A DNA stretch of 64,000 nt from Dechloromonas hankyongensis (GCF_022012295.1 NZ_JAKLTN010000001.1:1674001-1738000), one strand, 5' to 3'; shown: positions 1 to 8,837, counted from the first letter of the stretch. The notes: generated by a model not told the origin, from the letters alone. A program made the numbers and translations.

Positions 1-2
1 GC

Positions 3-1157
3 ATCGACATGCTGTCCACCGGCATCCGCACGCCCATCGGCATCAAGGTGTTCGGCAAGGACCTGAACGAGATGGAGCGCCTGGCCAAGGAGATCGAAAC
101 GGTGGTCAAGGCCGTGCCCGGCACCAGCAGCGCCTTCGCCGAACGGATCACCGGCGGCTTCTACCTCGACATCGTGCCCGACCGCGCCGCGCTGGCCCGC
201 TACGGCCTGACCGTCGGCGAATTGATGGATGTCGTCGCCGCAGCACTGGGCGGCGAGATGGTCACCACCACCGTCGAAGGCCGCGAGCGCTTCGGCGTCA
301 CCGTGCGCTACCCGCGCGACCTGCGCAGCGATCCGCAGGCCATCGCCCGCGAGGTGCTGGTGCCGGTGCCGGCGGAAATGGGCGGTGCGGCGGCCATGGT
401 GCCGCTCGGTCAGCTGGCCGAAGTAAAGATCACCACCGGCGCCCCGGCCATCCGCACCGAGAATGCGCTGCTCTCGGCCTACATCTACGTCGATATCCGC
501 GACCGCGACATCGGCTCCTACGTCGCCGAGGCACGCAAGGCGGTCAATGAGCAGGTCAAATTCACGCCCGGCACCTACGCCACGTGGAGCGGCCAGTTCG
601 AGTACATGGAACGGGCCACCGAAAAGCTCAAGGTGGTCGTGCCGATCACGCTGCTCATCATCTTCCTGCTCCTCTACCTGAACTTCCGGCGCATTACCGA
701 AACGCTGATCGTCATGCTGTCGGTGCCCTTCGCGCTGGTCGGCGGCATCTGGCTGATGTGGTGGCTCGGCTACAACCTGTCGGTCGCCGCCGCCATCGGC
801 TTCATCGCGCTGGCCGGCGTGGCGGCCGAAACCGGGGTGGTCATGCTGATCTACCTCGACCACGCCTGGCAGGAAGTGCAGGCGAAATGCGCCGCTGAAG
901 GTCGGCGGCCGCAGGCGGCCGATCTCTACGCCGCGGTCATGGAAGGCGCCGTCGAGCGGGTGCGTCCGAAGATGATGACGGTGACCGCCATCATGGCCGG
1001 CCTGCTGCCCATCCTGTGGGGTACCGGCACCGGTTCGGAAGTGATGAGCCGCATCGCCGCGCCCATGGTCGGCGGCATGATTTCCTCGACGGTGCTCACC
1101 CTGGCGGTGATCCCGGCGATCTACGCGCTGCTCAAGGAGAAGGCGCTCCGCCGCTGA
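3..1157 (+). CDS. cusA: Heavy-metal RND efflux pump, CusA/CzcA type (3' part)
   Basis: This is the C-terminal 385 residues or so of an inner-membrane RND transporter that exports Cu(I)/Ag(I)-type metal ions through a periplasmic adaptor and an outer-membrane channel. The frame is open to the left edge, so the gene starts outside the window (full family length is about 1040 residues). A periplasmic porter-domain stretch comes first, then about six hydrophobic helices, including VVVPITLLIIFLLLYL and the segment with GVAAETGVVMLIYL, which closely resembles the CusA helix GVAAEFGVVM. The C-terminus is normal (AIYALLKEKALRR). A weak inverted repeat at 1165-1191 separates it from the convergent permease gene. 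The family is certain; CusA rather than CzcA rests on the helix sequence. Confidence 0.9.
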   Translation: MDMLSTGIRTPIGIKVFGKDLNEMERLAKEIETVVKAVPGTSSAFAERITGGFYLDIVPDRAALARYGLTVGELMDVVAAALGGEMVTTTVEGRERFGVTVRYPRDLRSDPQAIAREVLVPVPAEMGGAAAMVPLGQLAEVKITTGAPAIRTENALLSAYIYVDIRDRDIGSYVAEARKAVNEQVKFTPGTYATWSGQFEYMERATEKLKVVVPITLLIIFLLLYLNFRRITETLIVMLSVPFALVGGIWLMWWLGYNLSVAAAIGFIALAGVAAETGVVMLIYLDHAWQEVQAKCAAEGRRPQAADLYAAVMEGAVERVRPKMMTVTAIMAGLLPILWGTGTGSEVMSRIAAPMVGGMISSTVLTLAVIPAIYALLKEKALRR

Positions 1158-1164
1158 CAGTGGA

Positions 1165-1191
1165 GGATGGGCCGCGGCAGGCCGCTCATCC
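1165..1191. terminator. Weak inverted repeat between convergent genes
   Basis: GGATGGGC and GCTCATCC form an imperfect stem in the 28-bp gap between the pump gene and the convergent permease gene. The position suits a shared terminator, but no clear T-tract follows on either strand. Confidence 0.3.
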
Positions 1192-2568
1192 CCTGGCGCC
1201 GCCTGTTTGCCGCCAATTGCCCAGCAGCAAGGGAATGAAACCGACCAGGATGCCGCCGATTCCCAACAGGGTGGTGATCGGGTCGAAGGTCGGAATGCTG
1301 TACAGCGCGATGAAGACCATGAACGCCGCGGCGAGCAGGGGCCACAGCACGTAGGACACGGCGCCGTACAGCCCACCCGTCAGTTTGTCGCGGTAGTGCC
1401 AGGCGCAGGCAAAGCCGGCCAGGCTCATGTAGAAGCAGATCTGGAAACCGATGGCAAGGATGGAGCTTTCCAGGATGCTCTTCACCGTCGGCATGTAAGA
1501 CGAGCTGAAGAGCAGCAGCACGCCGAGGAACCAGATCACGAAGGTCGCCACCCAGGGCGTCTGCCATTTCGGGTGAATCCTGGAGTAGCGCGGATGCAGC
1601 ATCTCGTCGCGCGCCATGGCGTACATGCTGCGGCTGAACTGCAGGATCTGCGTCTCTATCGTGCCTATGGTGCTCAGGATGGTCGACAGCACGGCCAGGT
1701 AACTCCACGGCGCCGGAAACAGCTTGTTGGCGATGGCGTACAGGACGTTGGTGTTGGCCTGGGCAATCTCGTCGTCGCTCAGCACGATGAGGACCACGAT
1801 CATCATGATGATGAAGAACAGGATCAGATTGACCATCGCCCAAAAAGCCCCCTGGCTGGCCGGGTGCGGCTGGCCCGTGGCGCCGGCCCGGGTTTCCTCG
1901 CTCAGGTTCATGGTGACGTCCCAGCCCCAGTAGAAGAAGATGGCGGTCAGGGCGCCGGTCGCGAACAGCTGCGGCGTGAAGGAAAACGGCGAAAACCAGA
2001 TCAATGACGGCGTATGCGCCGGATTGCCGCCATATTCGACAAACGCCCCGGCAATCAGCGTAATGACCACGGCGGTTTCGACGCCGGTCAGCATCAGCTG
2101 CGTATAGCTCGCATGCTTGATGCCCTTGGTGACCACGATGGTCACCAGGGTGAGCCAGACCGCTGCTGTCCCAGTGACCCAGACAGTGCTCTCCACCCGG
2201 TCGGGGGCAAGGAGGACCAGGGTCGACGTGGCGGCGGGGATGGTGGCCGAGACCATGAAGAAGATGGAGGCGACGAGCAGCCCCCAGCCAGCAAAAAATC
2301 CCCATTTCCGGCCGAAGACATGGCCCACCCAGGCATAGGCGGCGCCGGCGTGCGGGCTGATTTTGCTGAGGTGGAAAAAGGCCAGCATGATGCCGAACAT
2401 GATCAGGCCGCAGTAGAAAATGCTGCCCACCGACAGCACGCCGACCGCCGCCACAATGGCCGCCGTCGTGACGGCAACGCTGAAGGCCGGCGCCGTGCCG
2501 GCAATGCCCATGATGGCCGACTCGAAGGTGCCCAACACCCCTTTTGCCAATCCGCCTTGTGCTGACAC
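1186..2568 (-). CDS. APC-family amino-acid permease
   Basis: A 460-residue polytopic membrane protein with about 12 hydrophobic segments. The N-terminal stretch FESAIMGIAGTAPAFSV resembles the first helix of the amino acid-polyamine-organocation superfamily, and GWDVTMNLSEET in the middle matches the helix that commonly carries an acidic substrate-site residue. It probably takes up an amino acid or amine by ion symport across the inner membrane; the substrate cannot be read from the sequence. It is a single gene with about 280 bp before the next coding region and no partner. Confidence 0.85.
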   Translation of the reverse strand: MSAQGGLAKGVLGTFESAIMGIAGTAPAFSVAVTTAAIVAAVGVLSVGSIFYCGLIMFGIMLAFFHLSKISPHAGAAYAWVGHVFGRKWGFFAGWGLLVASIFFMVSATIPAATSTLVLLAPDRVESTVWVTGTAAVWLTLVTIVVTKGIKHASYTQLMLTGVETAVVITLIAGAFVEYGGNPAHTPSLIWFSPFSFTPQLFATGALTAIFFYWGWDVTMNLSEETRAGATGQPHPASQGAFWAMVNLILFFIIMMIVVLIVLSDDEIAQANTNVLYAIANKLFPAPWSYLAVLSTILSTIGTIETQILQFSRSMYAMARDEMLHPRYSRIHPKWQTPWVATFVIWFLGVLLLFSSSYMPTVKSILESSILAIGFQICFYMSLAGFACAWHYRDKLTGGLYGAVSYVLWPLLAAAFMVFIALYSIPTFDPITTLLGIGGILVGFIPLLLGNWRQTGGARG

Positions 2569-2847
2569 GGTCTCACCTCCGCATGACGAAGCCCGGAAAA
2601 ACGGCTGTTAAAGCCTACCTCCTAGGACATTAGGTGAAACACAAGGTGTCGGCAAACTGCTTTCATAAAGTGGCTATTCGCTATTGAGAAATTTTTGATG
2701 AGAGGCTCAGTGGAATCCATTTGGCATTATGATTGCAAGTCAAAACAGGGCTAGTCATGCCTTGGTAATATTAATTGGCTGATCTGCTAAATCGTTTGGT
2801 TACGGTTTGCATTGATATTTCTATTTCAATTTACGAAAGGATTAACT

Positions 2848-3486
2848 TTGCTCAAAAAATTATCCAAACTGGTTTTGTCAATATTTTGTGTATTAATCAC
2901 AGCTTGTGCCACAACGACACATATACCTCTAGATCAAGAAGTTCGATTAAAAACCAAAAGTGTATCTATTAACGAGTCAGTGCCTTTGCCAGATACAGTT
3001 TTTTTCCATGGAATGAAACAGGCGCTTACTGGTGCAATTGCCGGGCCAATTGTTGGTGGTGTTGCAAAAGAAGTAGTATTTGACGATAAGACCATTCTAA
3101 AAAATATTCTTCAGACAAGCGAAATCCAGGTTGGAGAAATACTCCGCTCCGGTTTTGAGGCGCAACTGGAGCAATCAAACATTTTTCCCAAGTTAGTTCG
3201 CAACGGAGCTGATGCTCAGTTCAATATTTCTATAACCAATTATGGACTTTTTAAGAAAGGGGCATTTGATGGCGCTTTACGAGCAGTTATTTGGGGAAAT
3301 CTTTCGCTGGTAAATACGAGCGGAAAAATTTTATGGCAAAAGGCAATAAAGCCTGAAGCATTTGAAAATAGGCTACCAGCCTACGATCTAGCATACTATC
3401 AAGAACACCCCGAAGCGCTTCGTGATGGTTTTAAAGCATTATCGGATATCATTGCAATTGAGTTAATTAATGATCTCAAGCGCTAA
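2848..3486 (+). CDS. AT-rich putative lipoprotein of unknown function
   Basis: A 212-residue protein if translation starts at the TTG at 2848, which has a GAAAGGA ribosome site 6 bp upstream. The open frame extends to an ATG at 2812, but the TTG start gives a clean type II signal peptide: lysines, a hydrophobic core, then the lipobox LITAC. The mature part has a glycine-rich stretch (GAIAGPIVGGV) and no motif I recognise. Its base composition is much more AT-rich than all neighbours and codon use is A/T-ending, which suggests recent acquisition. It stands alone, with no mobile-element genes beside it. Confidence 0.75.
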   Translation: MLKKLSKLVLSIFCVLITACATTTHIPLDQEVRLKTKSVSINESVPLPDTVFFHGMKQALTGAIAGPIVGGVAKEVVFDDKTILKNILQTSEIQVGEILRSGFEAQLEQSNIFPKLVRNGADAQFNISITNYGLFKKGAFDGALRAVIWGNLSLVNTSGKILWQKAIKPEAFENRLPAYDLAYYQEHPEALRDGFKALSDIIAIELINDLKR

Positions 3487-3543
3487 TTTCACAGTCGATC
3501 TTGTGCTATTGGGTCGTGAGATATTGATTAATAATGCTGGGTA

Positions 3544-3620
3544 GCGTCGATCATTGATTTTTGCGTTCTGAATTCCCGCCTTCGACCGAAGGAAGTCCCC
3601 GTAGGACCGGGGAATGACGG
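3544..3620. repeat. Small palindromic intergenic repeat remnant
   Basis: The gap after the AT-rich gene holds a GC-rich block with CCGCCTTCG/CGAAGG and TCCCCG/CGGGGA inverted pairs, then TTGCC/GGCAA. It looks like a fragment of a dispersed intergenic palindrome family. No coding function is visible. Confidence 0.35.
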
Positions 3621-3656
3621 TATTGCCTGTGTGGCAATGCTGTTTGGAGTTCCGGC

Positions 3657-4625
3657 TCAAACCGCGTACGGCCGGTGCAGCCAGCCGCGTACGACGTCCA
3701 CATCCTTCTGCGGCAGGTAGGCGAAGCCGCCCAGTGCGTCTTCGACGGCCGTCTGCGCCACCCAGTGCGGCACGGCCTTGGTGGTCAGCATGTGGAAGTA
3801 CCAGGCCATCGGGTAGCCGGCCTCGCGGTCGAAATGGGTCAGGGCCTGCTGCAGTTTCACGCCGTTGGTGCCTTCGGCGGCCTCGAATTCCGGCGGGTCG
3901 CCGGCCAGGGTCGGGATCGGCTGGGCGCGGAAGACGAGCTGGTGGTAGCGGTCGAGGTGTTCGCGGGTGGCGATGACCCAATGGTTGTACCAGGCGCTGG
4001 TGCTGCCGGCGCTGCTCTTGCCCCAGTCTTCGATCATGCGATGGATGGGGGCCGGTTCCGGCTTCTGGCCGAGCATGCGCTTGAGGAAGGAGCCGACGTG
4101 CTGGATGCGGCGGAAGGCGTAGAAGGGCAGGCCGAGCGGGACGGGCGTGTCCTTGCCGCCGCGCGGGTCGATCAGGTCCTCGACGGTCGCCGGATCGTTG
4201 GCGAACAGTCGATGGGCGCGGACTTCCTGCAGGTCTTCGATTTCGAGTTGCAGGAAACCGTCGTGCTTGTCACCTTCCGAGGCGACCAGGTAATGCGTCT
4301 GGCCGACCAGGCGGGTGGCGAACAGCTTGCGGTCGGCGTAGTCGTCGGCGAGATGGTGCAGGTCGCCGTCGCGGGCGTCGAGTTCCTGCTCGACCCAGGT
4401 TTCCAGGCTGTCGCTCAGGCGATTGCCGGCTTCATCGACGATGCCGCCCAGGCGGTACCAGCCGCCGCGCGCGAAGCTGTGGCGGAACTTCCAGTCGGGA
4501 ATGGCGTTACCCAGCGCCTTGACCAGCGTCGCCGGGCCGGCGCTGACCACCGTCTGGGCGCAGGTCTCGACGATCGCCGGCGACAGCGACTTGCAGTATT
4601 CGGTCCAGGCCAGGGTTTCCTTCAT
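3657..4625 (-). CDS. Conserved-looking protein of unknown function in the nif operon
   Basis: A 322-residue soluble protein with no signal peptide and no helix-rich membrane stretch. It is rich in Trp, Tyr and His (for example WYNHWVIATREHLDRYHQ and YPMAWYFHMLTTKAVPHW) but I recognise no catalytic motif. It is the last gene of the nifH operon, separated from the LRV gene by a 159-bp palindromic repeat. Its place at the end of nifH-D-K-T-fdx-nafY suggests a nitrogen-fixation accessory role, but this is from context only. Confidence 0.7.
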   Translation of the reverse strand: MKETLAWTEYCKSLSPAIVETCAQTVVSAGPATLVKALGNAIPDWKFRHSFARGGWYRLGGIVDEAGNRLSDSLETWVEQELDARDGDLHHLADDYADRKLFATRLVGQTHYLVASEGDKHDGFLQLEIEDLQEVRAHRLFANDPATVEDLIDPRGGKDTPVPLGLPFYAFRRIQHVGSFLKRMLGQKPEPAPIHRMIEDWGKSSAGSTSAWYNHWVIATREHLDRYHQLVFRAQPIPTLAGDPPEFEAAEGTNGVKLQQALTHFDREAGYPMAWYFHMLTTKAVPHWVAQTAVEDALGGFAYLPQKDVDVVRGWLHRPYAV

Positions 4626-4642
4626 GATTTTTCCTCGGATCA

Positions 4643-4801
4643 GAGTCTGTGAATTTTTCGGGCGCGACCGAGCAACGTGTCCGGGCGTGCCCGATCAAGG
4701 CGCAAAGCACAGCCATAGCTCGGGCTATGGCGAGCATTTGCAACGCCGAGCGGGCTCGTCTGGGCGCGGGGAGCGGGCGTGAATGAATATTTCACAGGCT
4801 C
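4643..4801. repeat. 159-bp imperfect palindrome between LRV gene and the last nif-operon gene
   Basis: The ends are GAGTCTGTGAAT and ATTTCACAGGCTC, and the two halves mirror each other inward to a centre near CCATAGCTCGGGCTATGG (about 4711-4728). The whole unit can fold as one long hairpin. It fills the gap between two nif-operon genes and abuts the LRV stop codon, so it is transcribed with them. Likely a dispersed genomic repeat; copies elsewhere cannot be checked here. Confidence 0.75.
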
Positions 4802-5554
4802 TTAGGCGGCTTCCGACTCGGCGAGCCGGGCTTGGGCTGCCTCGCGGACTTCGACCTCGGGGTCTTCAGTCAGCGGCGGCAGGAATTCGAGCGGGGCGTT
4901 GCTCACGGCGGCCAGGCGCACCCACCATTCGGGGTCGTCGAGCAGGGTGGCGGCCAGGCCGGGCAGGGCGCGCTCGGCGACGATGGCGCGGACTTCCGGC
5001 TCGGGATCGCCGGCCAGCATGTGCAGGGCAAAGGGCGGCAGGCGCGAGGCGACGACCTTGCGCACCTCGCGTTCGCTGTCCCGGGCTAGCTTGGCCAGCT
5101 GGCCGTGCGGCAGGCGGCGGGCGACGGTGGCGCGGATCAGGTAGTCGTCATCGTCGACCATGCGGACGAGCAGCGCTTCGGGCAAGCGGGTGGCGACCGA
5201 CAGGCGCACTTCGCGGTCGCGGTCGCCGATCATGCCGTCGAGCTGCTCGACCGGCAGACGGGTGGCGACGACGCGGCGGACGACTTCGTCGGGGTCGGCC
5301 TTCAGGCGATAGATGGTGTCGATGGGGGCGTAGCGGGCGGCGATGGCGCGGCGTTCCCAGAAGATGTCGGCGAGGTACTTCTCGGCCTCGTCGCGGTTCT
5401 GGCGCAGGAAACGGTCGATCTGCCGGCCGCTGTGGGCGCGGATGCAGGCGTCGCCCGGGCTGCAGCGGCAGGCGTTCAGGAAGTCCGGATAGTGGCTGCA
5501 GCCGGAGCACAAACCCAGCTTGCCGACGCCGGCCTGGCCTTGATCACTCGTCAT
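4802..5554 (-). CDS. 4Fe-4S cluster LRV (leucine-rich variant) repeat protein, nif-associated
   Basis: A 250-residue protein with an N-terminal cysteine cluster (CSGCSHYPDFLNACRC...SPGDAC) followed by about seven tandem repeats of roughly 24 residues of the form DPDxEVRRVVATRLP. This is the architecture of the Azotobacter nif-region LRV protein, whose cysteines bind a 4Fe-4S cluster; its biochemical role is not established. I chose the ATG at 5554, which overlaps the previous gene by 11 bp, over an upstream ATG at 5569. The overlap indicates translational coupling within the nif operon. Confidence 0.88.
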   Translation of the reverse strand: MTSDQGQAGVGKLGLCSGCSHYPDFLNACRCSPGDACIRAHSGRQIDRFLRQNRDEAEKYLADIFWERRAIAARYAPIDTIYRLKADPDEVVRRVVATRLPVEQLDGMIGDRDREVRLSVATRLPEALLVRMVDDDDYLIRATVARRLPHGQLAKLARDSEREVRKVVASRLPPFALHMLAGDPEPEVRAIVAERALPGLAATLLDDPEWWVRLAAVSNAPLEFLPPLTEDPEVEVREAAQARLAESEAA

Positions 5555-5807
5555 CGACCTTGCTGGCAATCAGGATGCCGGTCGCGCTGCCGGCATCGTT
5601 GGTCAGTTCCAGGCAGTGGCCGCTCGCCCCGGTGATCAGGTAGAGGTCGTAGCCGTCGACGGTGAATGCGGCCTTGTAGCGCGGCGAGATGTCGTCTTCG
5701 CTGCACTCGGTGAAATGCAGCTTGGGAAAGCGCTGGCGCAACGAGGCGGCACGAGCGTCGAGCAGGGCGGCTTCGCCGACGTGGGCGAGTTGGGTCGGGG
5801 TGATCAT
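5544..5807 (-). CDS. Small nif-operon protein of unknown function
   Basis: An 87-residue soluble protein starting MITPTQLAHVGEAALLD. The start at 5807 overlaps the nafY stop by 4 bp, and the stop overlaps the LRV start, so it is tightly coupled on both sides. It has one Cys near the middle (LHFTECSEDDISPRY) and one near the end (SGHCLELT). It resembles the small uncharacterised proteins often found between nafY and LRV genes in diazotroph operons (perhaps DUF6129; recalled, not verified). Confidence 0.75.
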   Translation of the reverse strand: MITPTQLAHVGEAALLDARAASLRQRFPKLHFTECSEDDISPRYKAAFTVDGYDLYLITGASGHCLELTNDAGSATGILIASKVDDE

Positions 5808-6535
5808 GCTGCTTCCTCGTTTTCCAGTTCTTCCTCGAAGCGGGCCAGCGAAGCCGACGGCACGCCCATGATCTGGGCCAGCCATGGCGGCGGGCAGGAC
5901 AGGCGGCCCTGCAGTTCGAGCAGGGCTTCGCGGGCCGGGCCGCCGGTCGGCTTCTTGACCGGATGGACGCCGGCGCGCACCACCTTGGCTGCCGCCGGGC
6001 CGCCGATGGACTGGATGTAGACGATCTGGCAGTCGTTGATCAGGGCCGAGCGGGCGGCATTCTTGTCCTCGGCGCCGTCGGCCTCGGCGGTGCTGCGCAC
6101 GTCGATCAGCTTGATCGCCTGCTGGCCGACCTGGTAGATCAGGAAGCGGTCGCAGGAGCCGAAGTGGCCGTCTAGGTTCTCGCCGCGGTTGGCGGCGACG
6201 GCGACGCGGATGGAGCCGGGCATTTCACCGTCGGCGTAGGCTTCGATGACCGGGAAGTCGCCGTTTTCGATGCCCTGGCCCCAGAGCATGCGGACGGCTT
6301 CCTTGAGCTGTTCGCCCTCGACGCCGACATGGCAGCCCTGTTCAGCGAAATCGCCGGCCAGGATGACGCGCAGATCCTCGACGGTCAGCTTGCCGAGCTT
6401 GGCTTCGGTGAGCGGCGGTTCCAGCTTTTCGAGCAGGGCGCCGACGAAAGCCTTGACGTCGAGGCCGTTCAGGGCGCGGGCGGCCAGCGCAATACGCAGC
6501 GCGGCTTCACGGGAAGCGATGGGTGAGGGCGACAT
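5804..6535 (-). CDS. nafY: NafY-type nitrogenase accessory protein (FeMo-cofactor binding)
   Basis: A 243-residue two-domain protein, as in Azotobacter NafY. Residues about 1-95 form a helical domain that in the family binds apo-NifDK. Residues about 108-230 form the NifX/NifB-C-like cofactor domain (SIRVAVAANRGENLDGHFGSCDRF); His124 in DGHFG corresponds by position to the cofactor-binding histidine of NafY. It is thought to hold FeMo-co and keep apo-dinitrogenase ready for insertion. It lies downstream of the small ferredoxin gene across a hairpin-containing gap, and its stop overlaps the next start by 4 bp. Confidence 0.9.
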   Translation of the reverse strand: MSPSPIASREAALRIALAARALNGLDVKAFVGALLEKLEPPLTEAKLGKLTVEDLRVILAGDFAEQGCHVGVEGEQLKEAVRMLWGQGIENGDFPVIEAYADGEMPGSIRVAVAANRGENLDGHFGSCDRFLIYQVGQQAIKLIDVRSTAEADGAEDKNAARSALINDCQIVYIQSIGGPAAAKVVRAGVHPVKKPTGGPAREALLELQGRLSCPPPWLAQIMGVPSASLARFEEELENEEAA

Positions 6536-6548
6536 GATGGGCTCCTGG

Positions 6549-6612
6549 CAGTGTCTTCAGTGGAGCGCCGGCTCAGTTTTGACACTGGCCCGGCGCTCGG
6601 TTCAAGACACTG
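6549..6612. repeat. Two-tier inverted repeat between fdx and nafY
   Basis: Outer arms CAGTGTCTT (6549-6557) and AAGACACTG (6604-6612) match perfectly; inner arms GAGCGCCGG (6563-6571) and CCGGCGCTC (6590-6598) also match perfectly. In the nif transcript this would form a strong hairpin. It could slow exonucleases or partly stop transcription after the ferredoxin gene. Confidence 0.8.
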
Positions 6613-6615
6613 GAA

Positions 6616-6807
6616 TCAGGCCGGGCTGATGCAGCCGCTGGGGCAGACGTCGACGCACAACGGGGAATCGTTGTGGCCGTCGCATTCCGTGCAGGTCGCG
6701 GCGTCGATCTTGAAGAAGATCTTGCCGGAACTGATCGACTTGGTCGGGCAGACCGGTTTGCAGTCACCGCAGGCGGTGCACATGTCGGGGTCGATTTTCA
6801 TTGCCAT
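6616..6807 (-). CDS. 2[4Fe-4S] ferredoxin in the nifH operon
   Basis: A 63-residue low-potential electron carrier. The first cluster motif is CTACGDCKPVCP. The second is CTECDGHNDSPLCVDVCP, with the long insert between the second and third cysteines that is typical of nif-associated FdxN-like ferredoxins. It probably supplies electrons for nitrogenase or for cofactor assembly. Position between nifT and nafY matches the order in other betaproteobacterial and Azotobacter nif operons. A ribosome site (AGGAGA) precedes the ATG. Confidence 0.9.
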   Translation of the reverse strand: MAMKIDPDMCTACGDCKPVCPTKSISSGKIFFKIDAATCTECDGHNDSPLCVDVCPSGCISPA

Positions 6808-6824
6808 GATGCTCTCCTTAAAAT

Positions 6825-6857
6825 CCGCCCTGGCTGGCTAATTGGCTGGCTGGGCGG
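6825..6857. repeat. Inverted repeat between nifT and fdx
   Basis: CCGCCC (6825-6830) and GGGCGG (6852-6857) enclose two direct copies of GGCTGGCT. It can form a short-stemmed hairpin in the nif mRNA. It is the smallest of the series of inverted repeats found between nif genes here. Confidence 0.5.
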
Positions 6858-6873
6858 GTCAGGTTCAACAAAC

Positions 6874-7101
6874 TTAGTCCTCTGCCGCGCCAAGGCGCTT
6901 GGCACGCAGGGAAATGGGCAGGCGGGGCGGCTTGGTGATCGGGTCGATGTAGTAAGTGCCGCCGTTGTCCAGCTTCAGTTCGCCACCCCATTTTTCGGCG
7001 GTGTCGAATTCGATGGACTCGATGGACGCTTCCAGGTCGCGCTTCGGAAGGTAGAACACCAGCCCGCCGTTGCTGCCTTGCTGGATCATGATGTTGGCCA
7101 T
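6874..7101 (-). CDS. nifT: NifT/FixU family protein
   Basis: A 75-residue protein starting MANIMIQ and containing the family core YYIDPITKPPRLPISLRAKRL. The start at 7101 follows the ribosome site AAGGAG; the longer upstream frame to 7224 is not used because it runs through a palindromic repeat. NifT is found directly downstream of nifK in most diazotrophs and its role is still unclear (possibly nitrogenase maturation). Confidence 0.92.
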   Translation of the reverse strand: MANIMIQQGSNGGLVFYLPKRDLEASIESIEFDTAEKWGGELKLDNGGTYYIDPITKPPRLPISLRAKRLGAAED

Positions 7102-7138
7102 GCTCAACTCCTTGTGGGGTATCAGTGTCTGGCGCGGA

Positions 7139-7262
7139 TGAGAGGCCGGGCGAGCGGCCCGAGGGCGAGGTGGACGGAGCGCAGGAACCGGAACGTACTG
7201 GAGGTACGTGAGGATTCCGAGCACCGCCCAACGAAGCCATCGGGCTGCACAGCCGGCCTATC
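7139..7262. repeat. 124-bp imperfect palindrome between nifK and nifT
   Basis: The two halves mirror each other around GTACTGGAGGTAC (near 7195-7207), with outer ends GAGAGGCCGG and CCGGCCTATC. It can form one long hairpin in the nif transcript. Together with unrelated palindromes in the other gaps of this operon it suggests either repeated insertion of palindromic elements or use as mRNA processing and stability elements. Confidence 0.75.
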
Positions 7263-7268
7263 GCCGCG

Positions 7269-8837
7269 TCAGCGGACCAGGTCGAAGTTGTAGTCGGTGG
7301 TGCCCATGCCGATTGTTTCCTTGTCGAGTTGCTCAAGGACAGCGTTGGTCAGCTGGGTAACCACGGACATCATCCCTTCGTAGCCCATGGTGGTGGCACG
7401 GTGCTGATGGTGGCGGTCGAAGATCGGGAAGCCGAGGCGGATCAGCGGTACTTCAAACTTTTCACCCTTGTGGCGGGTGTCGCGCTGGATGTACTTGCCG
7501 TAGCTGTTGCCGATCAGGAAATCCGGCTTGTCCGTGAAGCACAGGCTGCGCATGTGCCACAGGTCGTTGCCGACATAGACCTTGCCCAGGGTGCCGAACG
7601 GGCTGGAGGCGAGCAGCTTCTCGACAGCCTTGCCCCAGCGCTTGTTGGCGTTGTGGGACAGGATGTGGGTCGGCTCGGCGCCCACTTCGAGCAGGATCTT
7701 GACCATACCCATGACGAAGTCCGGATCACCGTAGATGGCGAACTTCTTGCCGTGCAGCCAGGCGTGGCTGTCGGAGATCAGGTCCATGCAGCGGCCGCGT
7801 TCCAGTTCCAGCGAAGCCGGGATCGGCTGGCCGGTGACTTCGGAGACCTTCATCAGGAACTCGTCGGTCCACTCGACACCCATCGGGATGCTGAGCTTCG
7901 GAATGTCGTGCTTCCAGGTGTTCTCGACGAACTTCCGGGTCTTTTCCAGTTGGGACGGTTGCATCAGCAGCGTGGTGATGGCGTTCGGCGCGTCCTTGAC
8001 CTCGTCCATCGTCGTGCCGCCGGAGTACATGCGGAATTCGCCGTCGGCCGGGGTGTCGAAGACGTCGGTCGGGTCGGACAGCATGGTGTAGCCGACGCCC
8101 ATCTCGGTCAGCATGCGCTTGATGACGCGGTAGTTGCCGAGGTAGGTTTCGAAGCCGGGAACGATGTTGACCTTTTTGTTCGAACCGACGACCTTGCCTT
8201 CCATGCTGTTCAGCGTGAAGTAGCGGAGGATGCCTTCTTCCATGTTGTCCCAGCCGGTGGTGTGCGAACCGACGAAGGACGGGGTGTGGGCGAAGGGAAC
8301 CGGGTAGTCCTGCGGAATGTGGCCGGCCTTCTTCGAGTTGTTGATGAAGGCGTTGAGGTCGTCACCGATGACTTCGGCCATGCAGGTGGTGGAGACGGCG
8401 ATCATGTCCGGCTTGTAGATGGCCTTGGCGTTTTCCAGGCCGTCGAACATGTTCTTCTGGCCGCCGAACACCGCGGCGTCTTCCGTCATCGAGTCGGACA
8501 CGCAGGAGCACGGTTCCTTGAAGTGACGGTTGAAGTAGGTGCGGAAGTAGGCGACGCAGCCTTGCGAACCATGCACGTAGGGCAGGGTCTTGTGGAAGCC
8601 GGAGGCGCAGAGGACGGCGCCGAGCGGCTGGCAGGCCTTGGCCGGATCGACGGTCAGGGCTTCGCGCTTGAAGTTGAGTTCCTGGTATTCCTGGGTCGTC
8701 GTCCACATGAAGGTTTCGAAGACCTTGTCCGGACCGTGACCTTCCTCGAACTGGACGCGCTTCTCGGCCAGGTTCTTCTTGTAGTCGTCGTCGCGGAACA
8801 GCGGATAACAGGGCTTGATGTTGTCTGCGGTTTGCAT
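7269..8837 (-). CDS. nifK: Nitrogenase MoFe protein beta chain
   Basis: A 522-residue subunit that with NifD forms the alpha2-beta2 dinitrogenase, where N2 is reduced. P-cluster ligands are visible in PLGAVLCASGF, in HGSQGCVAYF and near CSCVSDSMTED. The start MQTADNIKPCYPLF at 8837 follows AAGGAGATAG; the frame extends 15 codons further upstream but without a ribosome site. Length is normal for the Mo-nitrogenase beta chain. It is transcribed after nifD across a hairpin gap. Confidence 0.98.
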   Translation of the reverse strand: MQTADNIKPCYPLFRDDDYKKNLAEKRVQFEEGHGPDKVFETFMWTTTQEYQELNFKREALTVDPAKACQPLGAVLCASGFHKTLPYVHGSQGCVAYFRTYFNRHFKEPCSCVSDSMTEDAAVFGGQKNMFDGLENAKAIYKPDMIAVSTTCMAEVIGDDLNAFINNSKKAGHIPQDYPVPFAHTPSFVGSHTTGWDNMEEGILRYFTLNSMEGKVVGSNKKVNIVPGFETYLGNYRVIKRMLTEMGVGYTMLSDPTDVFDTPADGEFRMYSGGTTMDEVKDAPNAITTLLMQPSQLEKTRKFVENTWKHDIPKLSIPMGVEWTDEFLMKVSEVTGQPIPASLELERGRCMDLISDSHAWLHGKKFAIYGDPDFVMGMVKILLEVGAEPTHILSHNANKRWGKAVEKLLASSPFGTLGKVYVGNDLWHMRSLCFTDKPDFLIGNSYGKYIQRDTRHKGEKFEVPLIRLGFPIFDRHHQHRATTMGYEGMMSVVTQLTNAVLEQLDKETIGMGTTDYNFDLVR

